From Phycisphaerales bacterium (GTDB lineage: Bacteria; Planctomycetota; Phycisphaerae; Phycisphaerales; UBA1924): 64,000 bases of DNA. The position numbers were made by a program, and so were the translations under genes. Positions 42,441-50,410 of the stretch are shown in pieces. The stretch spans positions 62,001 through 126,000 of the forward strand of contig JABWBB010000002.1 in the NCBI GenBank assembly GCA_013360675.1, given 5' to 3'. The notes beneath the pieces were generated by a model. That model saw only the letters and a program-made list of their open reading frames with translations. It searched no databases and was not told the DNA's origin. Numbering within the stretch: position 1 is the stretch's first letter; each line of letters begins with the position of its first letter.

Positions 42441-43013
42441 TCAGATCGTCATGATCTCTTTGCACTTTTCTTCGACGCGCTGATCGACGTCGGCCTCATA
42501 CTTCTTGAGCAGGTCCTGGACCTCGGTCTTGAGGGTCTCGATCTCGTCCTCGGAGTACTGCTTGGCGGTGCTCTTGGAGAGGGCGTCGGCGTGCTTGTTC
42601 CCGTCGCGCCGGGCATTGCGAATGACGACCTTGGCCTCTTCACCCAGTTTCTTGCAGCGGGCGGCGTCTTTCTGGCGGCGTTCCTGCGTCATCGAGGGGA
42701 TCTGCAGGCGGATCTGCTTGGCCTCGACGATCGGGTTGATCGACAGGCCGGACTTCTCGATGGCGGTCTTGATCGCTCCGATGGTCTGCGGATCGAAGGG
42801 CTTGATGAGCAGTTGGGTCGGCTCGGGGACCATGATGGCGGCGAGCGACTTGAGGTCGGTCTGTGAGCCATAGGCCTCGACCTTGAGGAACTCGACCATG
42901 GCGGGCGTGGCCCGACCGGTGCGCATGCCGCGCAGTTCGTGCTTGAGGTAATCGATGGCCTTGATCATGCCCTCTTCGGTTTCCAACAGGATGGTGTCTG
43001 GATCGGTGCTCAT
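42441..43013 (-). CDS. frr: Ribosome recycling factor
   Basis: A 190-residue RRF of usual size. Family motifs are KAIDYLKHELRGMRTGRATP near the N-terminus (the RTGRA segment), and the hinge domain has PFDPQTIGAIKTAIEKSGL and IPSMTQERRQ. The C-terminal helix ends with VEEKCKEIMTI. With EF-G it splits post-termination ribosomes. It lies 92 bases after pyrH, the usual bacterial order. Confidence 0.95.
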   Translation of the reverse strand: MSTDPDTILLETEEGMIKAIDYLKHELRGMRTGRATPAMVEFLKVEAYGSQTDLKSLAAIMVPEPTQLLIKPFDPQTIGAIKTAIEKSGLSINPIVEAKQIRLQIPSMTQERRQKDAARCKKLGEEAKVVIRNARRDGNKHADALSKSTAKQYSEDEIETLKTEVQDLLKKYEADVDQRVEEKCKEIMTI

Positions 43014-43105
43014 GGCTGCTCCGGGTGGGTTGAGGGTCGATTTGATGGTACGGCGTGGGTTGTGGTGGGGCGAGCCGCAACCCTTGGCACGGGCGGCGGT
43101 AGACG

Positions 43106-43885
43106 TCAGGACGAATGAAGCAGCGTACCGATGCGTTCACCCCTGATCACGCGGGCGATGTTGCCGCGTTTCTTGAAGTCGAAAACCACGACGGGCAGGT
43201 GATGCTCCGAGCACATGGCCAGTGCGGTCATGTCCATGACGCGCAGGCGCTGGTTGATCGCGTCGGTAAAGGAGATGGCGTCGTAGCGGACGGCGTCGGG
43301 GTGCTTCTTGGGGTCGGCCGAATAGACCCCGTCGACCTTCGTCGCCTTGAGGAGGACCTCGCACTCGAGCTCGGTCGCGCGAAGGGCGGCGCAGGTGTCG
43401 GTCGTGAAGAAGGGGTTGCCCGTGCCCGCGGCGAGGATGACCACCCGCCCCTTCTCCATGTGACGCAGGGCCCGCCCGCGGATGAACGGCTCGGCCACGG
43501 CACGGATCTCGATCGCCGACATGACGCGGCAATCCACCCCGATGGCGCGAAGCTCTTCCTTCAAGGCGAGCGCGTTGATAACGGTGCCCAGCATGCCCAT
43601 GTGGTCTGCCGTGGCCTGGGGGATGTGCCCGCTCGAGGCCATCTCGGCGCCGCGGATGATGTTCCCGCCGCCCACCACGATCGCGACCTGGGCCTTGGCG
43701 GCGAGGGCGTCCTTGATTTCCGAAGCGATGATCGCCAGTTCAGCCGGATCAATCCCGAAGTGCCCCGACTGCGCAAAGGATTCGCCGCTGAGCTTGAGCA
43801 GGACCCTCGTATAGGGCTTGTCCGGGCGGGAATCACCTCTGGCGGGCTGGGGGGAAGACTTGGAGGCGGCCGAGGGCGTGGGCAT
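43106..43885 (-). CDS. pyrH: Uridylate kinase
   Basis: A 259-residue UMP kinase of the amino-acid kinase fold. ATG 43885 is chosen; a longer frame begins far upstream without homology. Motifs are LLKLSGESF near 28-36, VVGGGNIIRG near 70-79, ADHMGMLGTVINA near 90-102, and TKVDGVYSADP near 183-193. The first 25 residues are a Ser/Pro-rich extension. It phosphorylates UMP to UDP, regulated by GTP and UTP in the family. It is followed by frr in the same direction; tsf is not next to it. Confidence 0.95.
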   Translation of the reverse strand: MPTPSAASKSSPQPARGDSRPDKPYTRVLLKLSGESFAQSGHFGIDPAELAIIASEIKDALAAKAQVAIVVGGGNIIRGAEMASSGHIPQATADHMGMLGTVINALALKEELRAIGVDCRVMSAIEIRAVAEPFIRGRALRHMEKGRVVILAAGTGNPFFTTDTCAALRATELECEVLLKATKVDGVYSADPKKHPDAVRYDAISFTDAINQRLRVMDMTALAMCSEHHLPVVVFDFKKRGNIARVIRGERIGTLLHSS

Positions 43886-44090
43886 GGGCTGATCCTGTGC
43901 GGGCTGGCGATGCTGGACAAGGGTGTCCGGGCAAGGATACATCGCCCGGAGTGCCCGAGAGAGACTCAACCCCCAATCTCTCTGATGCGTAGAACTGGAT
44001 TGCCTGAGCGACACATCCACCCCTTCACAGGCGTGCAGGCAGGGGCGGAATAACCGATACTGGCGTGGCCCAACGGAGTGAGCAGCGCTG

Positions 44091-45038
44091 ATGGACGCGG
44101 GGACAACACAGACTCATCGCCCAGCCTCGTGGCGCGATCTGTTCATCCGCTCGGCGACATGGGCGGCGGTGATCGCCTTTGCCATTTCAGGGTTACTCCA
44201 TCTGGGCGGGGCGATGGTGTCGCGGTATGTCCTGATCGGTGGCGGTGGCGATTGGGGGCTGGCGGGCGACGATCGCCCGGTCGAGATGGCCATCATGACC
44301 GAGGGCGAGCTCGCCGCGATGCTGGGGGAGGCCACGGTCGATGCGCTCGCCCCCGCAGTGCCCGACGTCGACATGGTCTCGCCCGACCCTACCGACCTGA
44401 TGGGCGACGGGCCAGGCGGTGACCTCAACGATTCATTCGAACTAGGAGCCGTCGGCAGCGGCGGTGGCGGTGGCGATATCGCCGGCGATGGGCTGGGTGG
44501 GCTTGGTGCGGGGGGGGGCGGCGGGGGCGGTGGTGCACGGTTCTTCGGCGTCGAGGCCCAGGGGAATCGTTTCGCCTACATCGTGGACATCTCGGAATCC
44601 ATGGAAGGGCCCCGGATCGCCGCTCTCAAGCAGGAGTTGCAACGGTCGGTCGATCGCCTGCTCGAATCGTCGCAGTTCCTGGTGGTGCTGTATTCGACCG
44701 AGGCTGCGCTGCTGGGACGGCGAGGAACCTGGACCGAGGCCTCGGTGGGGGGCAAGCGCTGGGCGCAGACGCACATCCGCGAGATCGATTCGACCGGCGC
44801 GACCAATCCGCTGCCGGCCTTTCAGATCGTCTTTGGCACTCGACCTCGCCCTGATGCGATCTATTTCATGACGGACGGAGAGTTCGCGGCGAATGTCGTC
44901 GACGAAGTCGCCATCCTCAACAAACAACTCAAGATCCCCGTCCACTGCATCTGCTTTGGGAGCAGCGACGGCGAGGCGCTGATGAAGCAGTTGGCCAAGC
45001 AGAGCCGAGGCACGTACACGTTCATCCCGGGGCCATGA
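44091..45038 (+). CDS. Single-span protein with von Willebrand factor A domain, TonB-like layout
   Basis: A 315-residue protein. One N-terminal transmembrane helix (about 24-45, ATWAAVIAFAISGLLHLGGA) is followed by a long acidic and Gly-rich linker (about 60-160), then a VWA domain from about 160 with the MIDAS motif in YIVDISESM (DxSxS) and YFMTDGEFA near 262. The layout of helix, flexible linker and extracytoplasmic domain resembles TonB. It opens an eight-gene operon with ExbB and two ExbD, so it is likely the moving partner of that motor. The VWA domain would bind a protein through a metal ion. Role unproven. Confidence 0.75.
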   Translation: MDAGTTQTHRPASWRDLFIRSATWAAVIAFAISGLLHLGGAMVSRYVLIGGGGDWGLAGDDRPVEMAIMTEGELAAMLGEATVDALAPAVPDVDMVSPDPTDLMGDGPGGDLNDSFELGAVGSGGGGGDIAGDGLGGLGAGGGGGGGGARFFGVEAQGNRFAYIVDISESMEGPRIAALKQELQRSVDRLLESSQFLVVLYSTEAALLGRRGTWTEASVGGKRWAQTHIREIDSTGATNPLPAFQIVFGTRPRPDAIYFMTDGEFAANVVDEVAILNKQLKIPVHCICFGSSDGEALMKQLAKQSRGTYTFIPGP

Positions 45039-45039
45039 G

Positions 45040-46155
45040 TTGAACCCACTGGCTTGGACATGCTGTTGTCTGCTCGCGATGTGCTCGCCAGTGTGGGCTC
45101 AGAGCACGCTGGTCATGCGTGGCCATGAGCCTGCGCCGACAGGCGAGGTCGTTGGCGTCGAGGCGCAGGGGGTGCGGCTCGAAGGCGAAGGCCTGATCGG
45201 CTGGGACAAAGTCCGCCGCGTCTCGGGGCCGCTCGAAGCGCAGGCGGCCCGGTTCGCCCAGCTCGCGGATCTGGCCTGGCGTGCGAGAGCGAGGCTCGAA
45301 CGGGGTGATCTGGTCAGCGCCGAACCGCTGCTCGAGGATTTGGCCACGCGCGTGGGGTCTGAAGTGGGCCCGACCTCGCGGCTGGTATTCGCGGGGCTGG
45401 TGCGTTGCCGCTTGGGGCGCGGGGCGGTGATCGCGGCGGCTCCGGCCTATCTGTCTTGGCATCAGGCGTCGGGCGGAGATGCGAGGTATGCGGGCGAGGC
45501 GTCGTGGGCGGTGACGAGCCCGACGGAAGTCGGCCTGATCGACGCGGGGACGCTGCTGGCACCGGGCCTGCCGCCGATGTGGGTGGGGTCGCCCGCGCTG
45601 CAGTCGCTGGCGCGTCAGGAGTGGCCCAAGACAGGTGTCGGAATTCTGTACGAACAGGCCGCGCGGTACGAGGCGGGGCTGGCGGCGATTCTGCCGCGAC
45701 GTGTCACGTCGCACCGTTCGGATGCAGAACGGGCCGGGTATGACCTGGTGTACGCCGTGGTGGCATCGCGCATCGGCGATGAGATGGAACGAGCGGCCGC
45801 GCGTGAGGAACTGGTGCGAGAGATCGACCAGCAGCCGGAGTGGGCGCGGGCGTGGCGTTGGGCCGCCCTGGGACGATCGTTGCTGCGCGAAAGCGACGAC
45901 GAGCAGCGCTGGCGCGGCGTGGCGGAACTGCTCCGCGTGCCGGCGGAGGTCGAGCGTGTGGTGCCGTATGTGACGGGGCTGGCGATGGGCGAGGCGGCCA
46001 GCGCGCTGCGTGAACTGGGCGATGGCATGGGCGCAGCGCAGATCGCGGGCGAGATCGTCGAGCGTTTCCCGGGGCATCCGGTGCTCGACTGGCAGGGTGT
46101 GCGAGGGATACAGCGACCGGCGCCGGCAGGCAGCGCCAAGGAGGGTTCGTCGTGA
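45040..46155 (+). CDS. Secreted protein of unknown function in ExbB/ExbD operon
   Basis: A 371-residue protein read from TTG 45040, one base after the previous stop. A signal sequence (PLAWTCCCLLAMCSPVWAQ) is evident. The first 60 mature residues form a small beta domain (GEVVGVEAQGVRLEGEGLIG). The rest is alpha-helical repeat with Arg- and Ala-rich helices, like TPR or Sel1 arrays, without recognisable catalysis. I do not recognise a family. It overlaps exbB by 4 bases, so co-translation with the motor genes is expected. Confidence 0.65.
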   Translation: MNPLAWTCCCLLAMCSPVWAQSTLVMRGHEPAPTGEVVGVEAQGVRLEGEGLIGWDKVRRVSGPLEAQAARFAQLADLAWRARARLERGDLVSAEPLLEDLATRVGSEVGPTSRLVFAGLVRCRLGRGAVIAAAPAYLSWHQASGGDARYAGEASWAVTSPTEVGLIDAGTLLAPGLPPMWVGSPALQSLARQEWPKTGVGILYEQAARYEAGLAAILPRRVTSHRSDAERAGYDLVYAVVASRIGDEMERAAAREELVREIDQQPEWARAWRWAALGRSLLRESDDEQRWRGVAELLRVPAEVERVVPYVTGLAMGEAASALRELGDGMGAAQIAGEIVERFPGHPVLDWQGVRGIQRPAPAGSAKEGSS

Positions 46156-46925
46156 TGGATTCGGCATGGATGGCGATGCTTGCGGATGACACCGGGTCGA
46201 CCAAGACCCTGCTCGAGTACATCCAGGCGGGCGGGAAACTCGGCTATGTGCTGGTAGGGCTGTCGTTCGTCGCGCTGGGGCTGACGATCCTGCACTTCAT
46301 CAAGATCAGGCCGTCGCAGCTGGCGCCTGAAGATGCGGTGACCGAGATCGAGCGGCTGCTGCGCGCGGGGGATATCGACGGGGCCACGCGATACTGCCGC
46401 GCCGACGAGCGGGGGAGTTTCCTCACGCGGGTGATGGGGCAGGCGCTGGCTCGGTGCTCACGTTCGAGTTTCGGGCTGCTCGAGATGCGGTCTGCGCTCG
46501 AGGAAGCAGGCGGGAAGGAACTCGACCGCCTTCATCGCACGACCGACAGCATCGGGCTGATCGCGGCAGTGGGCCCGATGCTGGGGCTGCTGGGCACCGT
46601 CTTTGGCATGATCGGCGCGTTCGGCAGCATCAGCGCGCTTGAAGGGGCGGCCCGCTCGCGCGAACTGGCCGGTTTCATGGCGCTGGCGCTGATCAACACG
46701 GCGCAGGGCCTGGCCGTGGCGATCCCCTGCACCGTGCTCTTCGCCGTCTTCAAGCGGCGGATCGACACCATGGCGGGCGATGTCGCGGTGACGATCGATG
46801 ATCTGGCCGGGCTGCTCGAGGGCAAGGAGGCCAAGCCCGAGGCGGCCCCACGCCCGGTGCGGCCGGTGGCGCGTCCGGCGCCGAGCGTGCCCGCGGCGGA
46901 TGCCACGCGGAGGGCCCAGCCGTGA
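46152..46925 (+). CDS. exbB: ExbB/TolQ/MotA-family proton channel subunit
   Basis: A 257-residue inner-membrane protein. A first helix lies near 31-50 (GYVLVGLSFVALGLTILHFI), a cytoplasmic region follows, and two further helices are near 136-160 and 180-205, including AVGPMLGLLGTVFGMIGAFG, the conserved MotA/TolQ/ExbB signature. AAGGAGG precedes the GTG at 46152 (ATG 46155 is equally possible). ExbB forms a pentameric proton channel with ExbD and drives TonB-like proteins. The C-terminus is a Pro/Ala-rich tail. Here it sits in the VWA operon. Confidence 0.85.
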   Translation: MMDSAWMAMLADDTGSTKTLLEYIQAGGKLGYVLVGLSFVALGLTILHFIKIRPSQLAPEDAVTEIERLLRAGDIDGATRYCRADERGSFLTRVMGQALARCSRSSFGLLEMRSALEEAGGKELDRLHRTTDSIGLIAAVGPMLGLLGTVFGMIGAFGSISALEGAARSRELAGFMALALINTAQGLAVAIPCTVLFAVFKRRIDTMAGDVAVTIDDLAGLLEGKEAKPEAAPRPVRPVARPAPSVPAADATRRAQP

Positions 46926-47344
46926 GGCTCAATCGCCCGCGTGAACTCGCCGAGGCTCCCTTCGACCTCACGCCGATGGTGGACGTGGTGCTGCTGCTGA
47001 TCATTTTCTTCATGTTGTCGGCGCAGTTTGCCGAGACCTTCGGCTCGCCCATGAACCTGCCCGGAGAGAAGGGCGAGAACCGCGCCAAACCCGAGCAATC
47101 CATCGTGGTCGACCTCACACGCGAAGGGATCGTGATGGTCGGTGGGCAGCAGGTTCCGGTGGACCGACTTGCACTGCTGGTCGCGGCGGACATCCAGAGT
47201 TTCACGACGAAGCGTCAGACCTGGGAACTGGTCGTGCGTGCGGATCGAGACTGTCCCGGCTCGCACCTGAACCGACTTGCGGCGACGCTCGCGGCGGTGG
47301 GGGTGCGTTCGTGGAAGCTCGCCGTCGCAGGAGAGGGAACATGA
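46922..47344 (+). CDS. exbD: ExbD/TolR-family protein, first copy
   Basis: A 140-residue protein with GTG start overlapping exbB (GTGA). One transmembrane helix (about 18-38) follows FDLTPMVDVVLLLIIFFMLS, with the proton-carrying Asp in the MVDVV motif. The periplasmic part has the usual strand-helix pattern. The stop overlaps the next start. With ExbB it forms the proton-driven motor. A basic start (RLNRPRELAEA) precedes the helix as in the family. Confidence 0.85.
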   Translation: MRLNRPRELAEAPFDLTPMVDVVLLLIIFFMLSAQFAETFGSPMNLPGEKGENRAKPEQSIVVDLTREGIVMVGGQQVPVDRLALLVAADIQSFTTKRQTWELVVRADRDCPGSHLNRLAATLAAVGVRSWKLAVAGEGT

Positions 47345-47760
47345 GGTTCCGACGCCCGCAGCGCAAGGGGCTGGCGAAACTCCCGCGATTGCCGCTGGTG
47401 GCGTTTATCGATGTCGTGCTGTTCCTGCTGCTCTACTTCCTGATGGGCTCGCAGTTCGCGGCGCCCGAGTCGCGCCTGGAAGCCGCGCTGCGCACCGAGT
47501 CCAAGGGCGGTTCCTCGGGTTCCGACTTGGTGCCGCTAGTGCTGCGGATCACCAATGAGAAGGGGACGGTCACCTACACGCTGGGCGAGCGGGTGATGAC
47601 GGATCGGGCCGCGCTGTCGCTGGTCTGCACGCAGATGCCCAAGGGTGGCGGGATTGTGGTGCGGCTGGCATCCGATGCGCCGGTGTGGGCCGCGGCACTG
47701 GCGCTCCAGGTTGCCCGCGACGCGGGCTTTGAAAAGGTCAGTTATGTGCCGGCTTCGTAG
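47341..47760 (+). CDS. exbD: ExbD/TolR-family protein, second copy
   Basis: A 139-residue protein; ATG 47341 overlaps the previous stop (ATGA). The helix includes PLVAFIDVVLFLLLYFLM, with Asp in the same place as in the first copy. The periplasmic domain is only weakly similar to it. Two different ExbD beside one ExbB suggest a heteromeric motor, as proposed for some planctomycete and bacteroidete systems. The last 17 bases overlap the next gene. Confidence 0.8.
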   Translation: MRFRRPQRKGLAKLPRLPLVAFIDVVLFLLLYFLMGSQFAAPESRLEAALRTESKGGSSGSDLVPLVLRITNEKGTVTYTLGERVMTDRAALSLVCTQMPKGGGIVVRLASDAPVWAAALALQVARDAGFEKVSYVPAS

Positions 47761-50410
47761 GTTGTTCCTGATCATGGTCGCGGCGGTGGCGACGCTCACG
47801 CCGGCGGTCTGCGCCCAGGCCTCGAGGAGCGATGCCCTCGAGACCTATCTGGCGTCACGGTCGCTCGATGGTGCGCTGGCCGCCCACCTGCGATCAAGGC
47901 TGGCGGCTACATCGGGCGATGAGCGCAGCCGGACGGCTGAAACGCTGGGAGCGCTCTACGTGCGGATGCTCGAGCGGGCATCGACCAGCGACGAACGACA
48001 ATCGCTCGAAACGCATTGCCGATCGCTGCTCGAGATCGTGCCCGAGGCCGACTCGTTCGAGCTGCGGATCAACCTGGCGAAGACGACGTATCTGCAGGCC
48101 GAGGAGATGGCCGAGCGTGAGCGGCTGCTGCTGGCCAGCTCCGAAGAAAAGGCCGAGGCGGAGCGCGTGCTTCGACAGGTGGGCGAGACGCTCGAATCGA
48201 TCGCGGCCAAGGTGGGACGGCGCGTCGAGGCGCTCGAAAGGCAGGAGACATCGGCGCGGGATACGGACATCGAGGCGATCCGCCTGCAGCTGGGCGACGC
48301 CCGGCGACTGCGATCGCTGGCCCGCTATTACGCCGGCTGGACCGAGTATTACCTCGCGCTGCTCACCGGCACGCCACAACGCTGCGTCAAGGCGATGGAG
48401 CACTTTGGTGTCATCCTCGGCGCGCCTTCCGGTCGTGCGGCGACGCTGGATCGTGCCTCGCAAGGGATGCTCCGGTACGAGCACGTGGCGCGGGCGGCGA
48501 TTGGTTGTGCACTCGCCTCAAGCCTGCTGGGGAATGATTCCGAGGCCATCCGCTGGATCGAGGCGGTCGAATACGCCGAGGGGCTCTCCCCAGCGGTCGC
48601 CTCGCAGATCTTCGGGCGCAAGATCACGATCTATGGCGCGGCCCGTCGCTGGGCCGACGTTGAGGCGGCGGTTCGTCGCCAGCGGGAACCCGAGCGCGGC
48701 AAGCCAATCGTCCATTTGAACGTGGGCGAGGCGAGGCTGCTGGCCGTGACCACGCTCGGGGCCTCTCGCAAGGACCAGGACCGCCCGATGCTGCGTGAAG
48801 CCGCGGGGCGTCTGGCACAGATCGCCTTCGCGGACCTGGTGGCCAAGGGCGAGATCGGGCACGTGGTGGACCTGGTGCAGAAGTTTGGCACAATGCCGCT
48901 GGGAGATGAAGGCTTTATCACCGCCTTTGTGCGCGGAGTGCAGGCGTTCGAGAAGGCGCGAGAAGCGCACAAGGCATCGGGGAAAGATCCCGAGGCCCCC
49001 GCGGACTCAACCGAACTGATCAACGACTATCGCGAGGCGGCTCGACTTCTGGCGGGGGTGGAGTCGGCGTCGGACGCGGCGGCCTTCGCGGGCGAGTTGG
49101 GCAAGGCACGGATCCGTCGTGGGTTGGCGTTGTATTACGCCGGCGATCTCGAGAAGGCCGCCGAGCAGTTCCAGTCCGCGGCTCAGCCACCGGCGTCGTC
49201 AGATTTGCGCCGTGATGCGCTCTGGTACGGGATCGTGTCGTTGGACCTTGGGGTCGAGCGGGGCAAACCCTCGTTGAGCGTGGCGCGCGACGGGCTGGCG
49301 ATGGTGTATCTGAAGGAGTTTCCGGCGACGCCCAACGCGGCCAAGTTGCTGCTTCGCCAGACCGGGGCCGATCTGGTGCCCGACGAAAAGGCCATCGAGA
49401 TTCTACTGGGGATCGAGAAATCGGCGCCCATCTACGAGGCGGCACGACGCCAGGCGGCACGCCTGCTGTATGGGGCGTATCGACGATCGCCCCCGAGCCG
49501 TAGGGACTTTGCGGCGCTGCGCTTTGCCGAAGTGGCCGAAGAAGCCCTGCAACTGGAAGCGGCCCGAGCGCTCACGCCCGCGGACCCCGGGGCGAAGGAC
49601 GCCGCCGACGCGGTGGTGGTCCGGGTGCGTCAGCTTGCCGACGCGCTGCTGGGGATGAGCGCGCCCGACGTGGCTCGTGTGCAGAACGCGTTCCACGTGC
49701 TCGAAGGCGTGGCACACGCGCATAGCCTGGATCTGGCCTCGCTGGCGGGAGAGTTGGCGTATCGACGCCTGCAGATCGGCCTGGCCACCAGCGATGAAGC
49801 CCTGGTGCGACGGAGCGAGGATGAACTCCTCTCGGCCAGCGGGCCATACGTGATCGCGGCGGATCGGCTGCTCTTCCGGCGTGCAAGCGAGCGTTTCGCG
49901 CTCAACCCGGGGGATGCGGAATGGGCCAAGCGGGTGGTGCGCTATGGCGTGCGCGTGCTCGACGCCGCCAAGAACGCCATGGAATCTCCCGATGCCACCA
50001 GTGCCGCGCTTCGCAATGGCGTTTCCCGAGCCGCCGCGGCACTCTGGAACACCGAGCAGGACACCACCATGCGCGATCTGTGCCTGCGACTGGAAAAGGC
50101 CCAGATCGCGGCGGGCCTTCGCACCGCCGAGGGGCTGCGTCGCTTGGCGGAGATGGCCGACACGGCGGGAGAAGAGTCCGTCGCGCTCGATGCATGGCGT
50201 GAACTGAGCGTGGGGCTTGAACCTACGAGCGAGGCATGGTTCGAGGCAAGGTATCACTCGCTGCGTCTGCTGGCGGCGGTCGACCCTGTCAAGGCCCGCG
50301 AGGGGATGCTTCAGCACAAGGTGCTCTACCCAAGTTTCGGGCCCGAACCTTGGGGTTCGTTGCTTCGTGACTTAGATGCGGCCATGGCTACGCCGGGGGG
50401 GACGAAATGA
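47744..50410 (+). CDS. Large secreted helical-repeat (TPR-like) protein
   Basis: An 888-residue protein. ATG 47744 follows AAAAGG; its first residues (CRLRRLFLIMVAAVATLTPA) are a signal sequence ending near AQA. The rest is nearly all alpha-helix in pairs of about 34 residues, for example EIGHVVDLVQKFGTMPLGDE and GLALYYAGDLEKAAEQFQSA, the look of TPR arrays. There is no catalytic motif. It overlaps the second exbD by 17 bases and the next gene by 4. It probably acts as a periplasmic scaffold around the motor. The overlapping start implies translational coupling. Confidence 0.7.
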   Translation: MCRLRRLFLIMVAAVATLTPAVCAQASRSDALETYLASRSLDGALAAHLRSRLAATSGDERSRTAETLGALYVRMLERASTSDERQSLETHCRSLLEIVPEADSFELRINLAKTTYLQAEEMAERERLLLASSEEKAEAERVLRQVGETLESIAAKVGRRVEALERQETSARDTDIEAIRLQLGDARRLRSLARYYAGWTEYYLALLTGTPQRCVKAMEHFGVILGAPSGRAATLDRASQGMLRYEHVARAAIGCALASSLLGNDSEAIRWIEAVEYAEGLSPAVASQIFGRKITIYGAARRWADVEAAVRRQREPERGKPIVHLNVGEARLLAVTTLGASRKDQDRPMLREAAGRLAQIAFADLVAKGEIGHVVDLVQKFGTMPLGDEGFITAFVRGVQAFEKAREAHKASGKDPEAPADSTELINDYREAARLLAGVESASDAAAFAGELGKARIRRGLALYYAGDLEKAAEQFQSAAQPPASSDLRRDALWYGIVSLDLGVERGKPSLSVARDGLAMVYLKEFPATPNAAKLLLRQTGADLVPDEKAIEILLGIEKSAPIYEAARRQAARLLYGAYRRSPPSRRDFAALRFAEVAEEALQLEAARALTPADPGAKDAADAVVVRVRQLADALLGMSAPDVARVQNAFHVLEGVAHAHSLDLASLAGELAYRRLQIGLATSDEALVRRSEDELLSASGPYVIAADRLLFRRASERFALNPGDAEWAKRVVRYGVRVLDAAKNAMESPDATSAALRNGVSRAAAALWNTEQDTTMRDLCLRLEKAQIAAGLRTAEGLRRLAEMADTAGEESVALDAWRELSVGLEPTSEAWFEARYHSLRLLAAVDPVKAREGMLQHKVLYPSFGPEPWGSLLRDLDAAMATPGGTK